Assembly: GCA_963752505.1 (NCBI GenBank)
Contig: CAVVYM010000006.1
Coordinates: 1 to 64,000, forward strand
Direction of reading: 5' to 3'
DNA from: JACJWR01 sp963752505
Lineage (GTDB): Bacteria; Actinomycetota; Actinomycetes; S36-B12; UBA10799
Length of the DNA stretch: 64,000 bases
Position 1 is the stretch's first letter. Each line of letters begins with the position of its first letter. A model generated the notes under the pieces. That model saw only the letters and a list, made by a program, of their open reading frames with translations, had not been told where the DNA came from and ran no database searches. A program made the translations under genes and the position numbers. This document shows, in pieces, positions 59,362 through 64,000 of this stretch.

Positions 59362-60261
59362 ATGACGGCAGCACTGGAAATGACCGACGTCACCAAGAAG
59401 TACGGCTCAACGGTGGCCCTTTCGGGGTTCTCGATAGGTGTCCAACCCGGTGAGATAGTGGGCTTGCTCGGCGAGAATGGGGCGGGCAAGACCACTGCCA
59501 TGCGCACCCTGCTGGGCTACCTCAACGCCGACGGGGGCGCGGTGTCGGTGCTGGGTGAGTCGCCGCGGACACCGGCTATCCGGTCACGCATCGGTTACCT
59601 GCCAGGCGACTTCCGACTGGTGTCGAATCAACGAGTCAGCACCGTGCTGCGATCCTTCGACCAGCTGCGAGGCGGTCGCTGGGCGGCCAACATCACTCGA
59701 CTCGTGACGACCCTCGATCTGGACACCTCCCGCAAGTTCGGCCAACTCTCGAAGGGCAATCGCCAGAAAGTCGGAGTGGTCGCGGCGCTCATGCACTCCC
59801 CCGACGTATTGGTGCTCGACGAGCCCACCTCAGGTCTCGATCCGGTGGCGCAGCGCACGGTGCTGCAACTGATCGACGCTCGGCGCGACGACGGTGCCGC
59901 CGTACTCTTCAGCAGCCACATCCTCAGCGAGGTCGAGGACATCGCCGATTCGGTGACCATCGTGCGCCAGGGCGTCAAGGTAGCTGAGGGCACGACCGCT
60001 GACCTCGGTGCCGCAGCGGTGCAGACCATCGACGTGGTACTCGAGGCACCCGCCCCGCCCGACCTGTTCGCATCCTGCGCCGGGGTGACGCTGGTATCGC
60101 TGGAAGGTGTCAAAGCGTCGTTCACCGTGGCGGGGAGCTCGGCGGCGGTACTTGCTGCACTCGCGCCCTACGGCATCGCCAGGATTGACACCGGCCGGCA
60201 TGACCTGGACGACGTCTTCTACGGCTACTACTCCGCAGAAGGGGGGCAGGGCAATGCCTGA
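59362..60261 (+). CDS. ABC exporter ATPase
   Basis: A 299-residue ATPase from ATG 59362 (gtggaggc). Walker A GENGAGKTT, Q-loop region GYLPGDFRLV, signature LSKGNRQKV, Walker B VLVLDEPTSGLDP and switch His (SSHILSEVED) are all present. It belongs to the ABC-2 drug/lipid exporter group and pairs with the permease that follows with an 8-bp overlap. Confidence 0.94.
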   Translation: MTAALEMTDVTKKYGSTVALSGFSIGVQPGEIVGLLGENGAGKTTAMRTLLGYLNADGGAVSVLGESPRTPAIRSRIGYLPGDFRLVSNQRVSTVLRSFDQLRGGRWAANITRLVTTLDLDTSRKFGQLSKGNRQKVGVVAALMHSPDVLVLDEPTSGLDPVAQRTVLQLIDARRDDGAAVLFSSHILSEVEDIADSVTIVRQGVKVAEGTTADLGAAAVQTIDVVLEAPAPPDLFASCAGVTLVSLEGVKASFTVAGSSAAVLAALAPYGIARIDTGRHDLDDVFYGYYSAEGGQGNA

Positions 60262-61105
60262 CGATCAAGGTCGGCGAGATCTGGGGACTGCTGCATCCAT
60301 CCTCGTGGTCGCCAGGCAGATGCTGGCCGAACGCCGTCGCAGCCTTGTCGGGTACTCGATCGGCATGGCGGTTTTGGTGGCGCTCATGGTGGCTGTGTAT
60401 CCGAGTATCCGAGATACCGGCGAGGAACTCGACGCCTACGCCGAGTCCCTGCCGGAGGCGTTCCAGGATGCTTTCGGGCTCGCCGGAGACTCCATCGCCA
60501 GCCCCTCGGGCTACCTCATGAGTCAGCTGTACTCGAACATGTTCCCAATCGTGCTGTTGGTGCTCGCGATCGCCTTGGCGGCCTGGGTCATCGCCGGTTC
60601 GGAGTCAGAGGGAACGCTGGAGGTGCTGCTGGCGAATCCGGTCACCCGGGTGGCGGCGGCGGTCGGCCGTGTTGTGGGCATGTGGCTGGTGGTGGCGATC
60701 GTCACCATTGTCGGCACCGCGGTTCTGGCCTTGACCTCGCCGCTGGTGGGGCTCGACAAGGGCCTGCCCTGGTGGGGCGTGTGGTCGGCCGGCGTGGCAA
60801 CGTTCGCGCTTGTGATGCTGCAGGCAAGTCTCGGCTTCGCGGTGGGCGCCGCGACCGGCAACCGCGGCGCCGCCATCGCCGCCGCCACGGTGTTCGTCGT
60901 ACTGGGCTTCGCCACCCAGTTGGTGGGTAGCGCAGCCCAGTCGCTGTCGTGGCTACGCGACGTTTCGCCTTGGTACTGGCTCATCAACGCCAACCCACTG
61001 ACCAACGCCCCCGGACTGCTCGACACCGCCGTGCCGTTGGCCATCGCCGCGGTGCTGACCGGCGTCGGCATCGTCTGGTTCCAGCGCCGCGACCTCACCG
61101 CCTGA
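60254..61105 (+). CDS. ABC-2 type exporter permease
   Basis: A 283-residue protein with six predicted helices, starting at ATG 60254 inside the ATPase gene end. A long first extracellular loop (YPSIRDTGEELDAYAESLPE) and the cytosolic coupling segment SESEGTLEVLLANPVTRVAA are characteristic of ABC-2 exporters. Substrate unknown; drugs, lipids or peptides are exported by relatives. Confidence 0.9.
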   Translation: MPDDQGRRDLGTAASILVVARQMLAERRRSLVGYSIGMAVLVALMVAVYPSIRDTGEELDAYAESLPEAFQDAFGLAGDSIASPSGYLMSQLYSNMFPIVLLVLAIALAAWVIAGSESEGTLEVLLANPVTRVAAAVGRVVGMWLVVAIVTIVGTAVLALTSPLVGLDKGLPWWGVWSAGVATFALVMLQASLGFAVGAATGNRGAAIAAATVFVVLGFATQLVGSAAQSLSWLRDVSPWYWLINANPLTNAPGLLDTAVPLAIAAVLTGVGIVWFQRRDLTA

Positions 61106-61325
61106 CGCCGCCGCAGTCCCGCTCCGGAGCCCCGCCCCGCAGTCCGCCCCGCGCCCGCCCCGCAGTCCCGCGAGCGCAGTCCCGCGAGCGCACAGGTTTG
61201 TCGCACTAGAGCGCCAAATCGGACTCCTAGTGCGACGAACCTGTGCAGATGCGGCGGGCGGCATGCGGCGCGCGGCTGGCGTGCGGCGGGCGTGCGGCGG
61301 GCGAACGGCCGCCTGACCCCTGCGA
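61106..61325. repeat. GC-rich tandem-repeat spacer between convergent genes
   Basis: Left part has repeats of cgcagtcccgcgag (around 61160-61190), right part repeats of gtgcggcgggc (around 61275-61305). Between them lies the strong inverted repeat described separately. No gene is present. Confidence 0.7.
61190..61246. terminator. Nearly perfect 20-bp inverted repeat, likely bidirectional terminator
   Basis: GCACAGGTTTGTCGCACTAG (61190-61209) and CTAGTGCGACGAACCTGTGC (61227-61246) match in 19 of 20 positions with a 17-nt loop. It lies between the 3' ends of convergent genes, the right place for a two-way terminator. No U-run accompanies it, and the length and GC-rich flanking repeats also fit a dispersed repeat. 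Confidence 0.7.
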
Positions 61326-64000
61326 CTAGTTGTTGCTCGCCCGCCACCGGGATCCGAGGTAGAGTGCGCCACCCACGAGTAGGAGCAGAAGGCCCCATCG
61401 CAGCAATCCGGTCAGGTTGGCGCCGGTAGCTGCCAGGGAGTTGTTCGGCTGCACCGCCGGAGGCTGCGGCGTGGTCGTGCCTCCACCCGTCGTTTTCCCG
61501 CCGCTCGAGGTCGGGAAGGTGTTGGTGAATTCGACGGTTCGGTCCTCAGCCATGGCGATCGAGTCGGCGGAGCCTCCAGCCGGTGTGAGCTGGGCGAGCA
61601 CGGAGGTCGCGCCGCCATTGGAAGTCTCGACAACCGCGCACGTCGCACCCACGGGCACCGTCAACGACCTCGATTCATCGGCCCGCAGGGTGAAGGTCAG
61701 AGCCGGGGCGCTCGCCGATCCACCACTGACGTCAATCCCCTCACACGTCACCTGGAACTCGAACGGCCCCTTGCCGGAACCATCGCCGACGACCTTTTTA
61801 CTGACCGTCAGTTCCCGACCCGGGAAGTCATTCGCCGCAGCCACCTGAACGGCAGGACGATCCTCGGCTGGCACAGTCACCGTGGCCACGGTTACTGGCA
61901 CGACTGTGGCCGAGGAACCGGCAGCGGTCTCCACGACGGTGCATTCGGCGCCAGCGGGGATGGGGTTGACGTACCCCACCAACGCATTCACGTCCAGCAC
62001 CGTGCGGAACGGCTTGAGGTTGAAGCCGCCAACTGAGCAGTTAGTCACGAACTCGAACGGCCCCTTGGCGTAGGTGGCTGCGCTGCCGGTCAGTGTCTTG
62101 GTTATCTCGATGCCGGACTTGCGGACAGTATTGCCTGCCCCGCCTGGCGGGTAGTCGTTCGTAGCGGAGATGTCCAAATCAGGGGTCGCGACGGAAACGA
62201 CGGCCTTGTTCGTTTCGTCGTTCGAGATTGTCACCCGGGCCGCGCCCACGCTATCGGTCTCGGCTGCCCAACAGCGCGCACCGATGGGCAGAGTGTCGGA
62301 CACCAGAACTGTGGAGTCAGCCGTGATCTTGACCTGCTCGTCGAGAATCACCTCAGGTGTCGTACTACCGACGATGTCGCGCTCACAAGTGACCTGGAGC
62401 GTGAATTCGGCACCGGCCATTTGCCCTGACGCGAGGCCGGACACCTTCTTCGACACGCTCACAGAGCCGGCCGGGAAGTCATTAGATCCGGCGACGCCGA
62501 CGGCGGGGACACCATTAGCCGGCACGGTGACCTGACCCAGCGATCTCGGCACGACGCCGGTCGCCGATCCCTGATCGACTTCCACGACCTCACACACTGC
62601 CCCGACCGGAAGGTTCGTCACATAGCCCACGAGCGCATTCGGGTTGAGAGTCGTCACCTGCACCGGCAGCGTGAAGCCAGCCAGTGTGCACGAAGTCTCG
62701 AAGACGAACGGTCCCTGCGCGTACGCCGCCGCCGCCCCGGTCAGCGTCTTGCTGATTCGGATGCTGCCGTTGGCGTCGCCGCCGGGTGTGTAGACGTTAG
62801 TCACTGAAATTGCGATGTCCAGTTGGTCGGCTGTCACCGTCAACTTGTTGTTGACATCGTGATCGATCACCACCTGAGTGGCACCAACGGAATCGAGTTC
62901 CTCGGCCCAACAACGGGCTCCGATCGGGAGTGGATCCGGCAGCTTCACGGACTCCCCGTTGCGGAGCGTCTGCTGGGAGTCCACGATCACTTCGGTCCCG
63001 CCGCCAGGCAGATCGCGTTCACACGTCACCTTGATGAGGTACTCGGCTCCTGACATCACTGCAGCGGCATCACCATCGGTGACCTTGCCGATGGTGACAC
63101 TGCCAGCGGGGAAGTCGTTCGTCGCCGAAACTGTCACTGCCGCCGTTCCCTGCGCGGGCACCGTGACGGTTCCGAGGTCGACCGGCACCGTGCTGCTGGC
63201 GCCACCGTTATCGGTCTCGGTGATGTCGCACACGGCGCCCACAGGGATGCCGGTGAAGTATCCGACCAACGTTCCCGTCGGACTGACGGTGATCGTCTGG
63301 GTCGGGATGGCGAAGCCGCCAACGGTGCATTCTGCCGTGAACTTGAAGTCGCTGGCGTATTGCGCCGCACCACCGGTGACGGTCTTGGATACCTGGATCG
63401 CACCCTTGACATCACCGCCGCCGGTGAAGACGTTCTCCACGTCCCACTCGAACTCACCTGGCTGATCCAGCGTCAACTTGATGCCTTCGGGGTGAGGGTT
63501 GATCACACTCGTGGCACCGACGGAGTTCGTTTCGGTCGCCCAACAACGCGCATCCAGCGGCAACTCACCGACATAGGGATCGGGCCCGGCCGGATTGTCG
63601 AGCCTCCCCACGGCTCCGGTTTCGCCATCCTTCAACTGCAGGGTCTCGTCGATAAACGTCTGGGTACCGCCAGGCACGTCGCGTTCGCACTGCACCTGGA
63701 TGTCGAACACGGCACCCGCCATGGTCCCTGCGGCATCGCCGCTGACTTTCTTGGTGATCTCAACCCACGCGCCCTGATACGCGTTGCTGATGGACACCAC
63801 AACCGGGCCCGGCGGGGGACCGAAGATCGGATATGCAGGAATGGTCACCTGGCTGGGCGTCACGGTCGACTGCAGGGCATCCCCACGGTCGGACTCGGTG
63901 ATGGTGCACACATAGCCCGCCGGAATCGGGCTGATGGTGGTGGTGAGTTGCCTCGGCAGCAACGTCACCTGGTAGTTGAGGTCGGGCAGGGACGGGTCCA
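61326..64000 (-). CDS. Large modular surface protein with LAATG sorting signal (5' end outside window)
   Basis: At least 890 residues; the start lies to the right of the window. Seven immunoglobulin-like modules of DUF5979 type are visible. Two kinds alternate: one with VxCERD and ARCWAxExxSVGA, the other with YAxxFxFxxxCxxxGF and GAxCxxxExxxG. Paired cysteines in each probably form disulfides. The C-terminus has a Ser/Gly/Pro linker, then LAATG, a hydrophobic helix and a WRASNN tail, as in class E-type sortase substrates. It should be covalently attached to the wall as an adhesin or stalk. No sortase gene is in the window. Confidence 0.88.
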   Translation of the reverse strand, partial: DPSLPDLNYQVTLLPRQLTTTISPIPAGYVCTITESDRGDALQSTVTPSQVTIPAYPIFGPPPGPVVVSISNAYQGAWVEITKKVSGDAAGTMAGAVFDIQVQCERDVPGGTQTFIDETLQLKDGETGAVGRLDNPAGPDPYVGELPLDARCWATETNSVGATSVINPHPEGIKLTLDQPGEFEWDVENVFTGGGDVKGAIQVSKTVTGGAAQYASDFKFTAECTVGGFAIPTQTITVSPTGTLVGYFTGIPVGAVCDITETDNGGASSTVPVDLGTVTVPAQGTAAVTVSATNDFPAGSVTIGKVTDGDAAAVMSGAEYLIKVTCERDLPGGGTEVIVDSQQTLRNGESVKLPDPLPIGARCWAEELDSVGATQVVIDHDVNNKLTVTADQLDIAISVTNVYTPGGDANGSIRISKTLTGAAAAYAQGPFVFETSCTLAGFTLPVQVTTLNPNALVGYVTNLPVGAVCEVVEVDQGSATGVVPRSLGQVTVPANGVPAVGVAGSNDFPAGSVSVSKKVSGLASGQMAGAEFTLQVTCERDIVGSTTPEVILDEQVKITADSTVLVSDTLPIGARCWAAETDSVGAARVTISNDETNKAVVSVATPDLDISATNDYPPGGAGNTVRKSGIEITKTLTGSAATYAKGPFEFVTNCSVGGFNLKPFRTVLDVNALVGYVNPIPAGAECTVVETAAGSSATVVPVTVATVTVPAEDRPAVQVAAANDFPGRELTVSKKVVGDGSGKGPFEFQVTCEGIDVSGGSASAPALTFTLRADESRSLTVPVGATCAVVETSNGGATSVLAQLTPAGGSADSIAMAEDRTVEFTNTFPTSSGGKTTGGGTTTPQPPAVQPNNSLAATGANLTGLLRWGLLLLLVGGALYLGSRWRASNN

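Noticed and set aside
61150..61310. CRISPR-like array in the GC-rich repeat spacer
   Set aside because: Repeats are short, contiguous and imperfect without unique spacers; no cas gene is present.
1..64000. tRNA or rRNA genes and attachment sites
   Set aside because: No cloverleaf-compatible sequence with a T-loop was recognised by eye; the integrase-like scrap alone does not define an att site.

Overview
The window is high-GC DNA with dense, short-spaced operons, GTG/TTG starts, lipoprotein and twin-arginine-type signal peptides, a sortase-type LAxTG surface protein, an OpuC-type osmolyte importer and OmpR/histidine-kinase pairs. Together these suggest a free-living member of the Actinomycetota; I cannot name the genus. 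No rRNA, tRNA, CRISPR array or intact mobile element was seen.

Left end (1-16 kb) is accessory and partly decayed. It holds two partly pseudogenised copies of membrane genes whose intact paralogs lie 12-14 kb downstream, the tail of a type I restriction HsdR, an IS3-family remnant, a GGDEF protein with its centre deleted, a possible integrase scrap, a Fic AMP-transferase, a two-component system behind a DUF2231/cytochrome-b5 membrane protein, a choloylglycine-hydrolase-family enzyme, a YciI-like protein and a lipoprotein.

16-25 kb: a six-PAS diguanylate-cyclase-like protein, then a redox locus. An acidic-tailed exported protein, a membrane coiled-coil protein and an ApbE flavin transferase are divergent from an OmpR/kinase pair. 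A membrane ferric-reductase/ferredoxin-reductase fusion follows. A nearly identical 18-bp operator lies before both structural-gene units, so these genes look like one regulon. 25-29 kb: complete osmoprotectant ABC transporter, then a 58-codon ORF with a leader-like WxxPxL motif.

30-36 kb: LURP-one protein, PrsW-type protease, small acidic protein, coiled-coil surface protein, a second gutted GGDEF gene joined tail-to-tail to a gutted thioesterase, and a channel-like membrane protein. 36-47 kb: exopolysaccharide locus with two divergent operons. One encodes priming sugar transferase, WecG/TagA glycosyltransferase, GT4 and Wzy-like polymerase. The other encodes a PqqD-like protein, an HPr-kinase-like P-loop protein, two GT2 enzymes, an NTP_transf_5 nucleotidyltransferase and a flippase.

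47-56 kb contains an unusual concentration of apparent frameshifts and stop codons (FUSC transporter, two lipoproteins, SDR start, DoxX-like gene) among intact CNNM/CBS proteins, an alpha/beta hydrolase and a VOC protein. These are either real decay or consensus errors. 56-61 kb: acyl-CoA-binding protein, an SAH-hydrolase-like plus SAH/MTA-deaminase pair, and an ABC-2 exporter. The right end holds a strong inverted repeat and a large modular surface protein whose start lies beyond the window.
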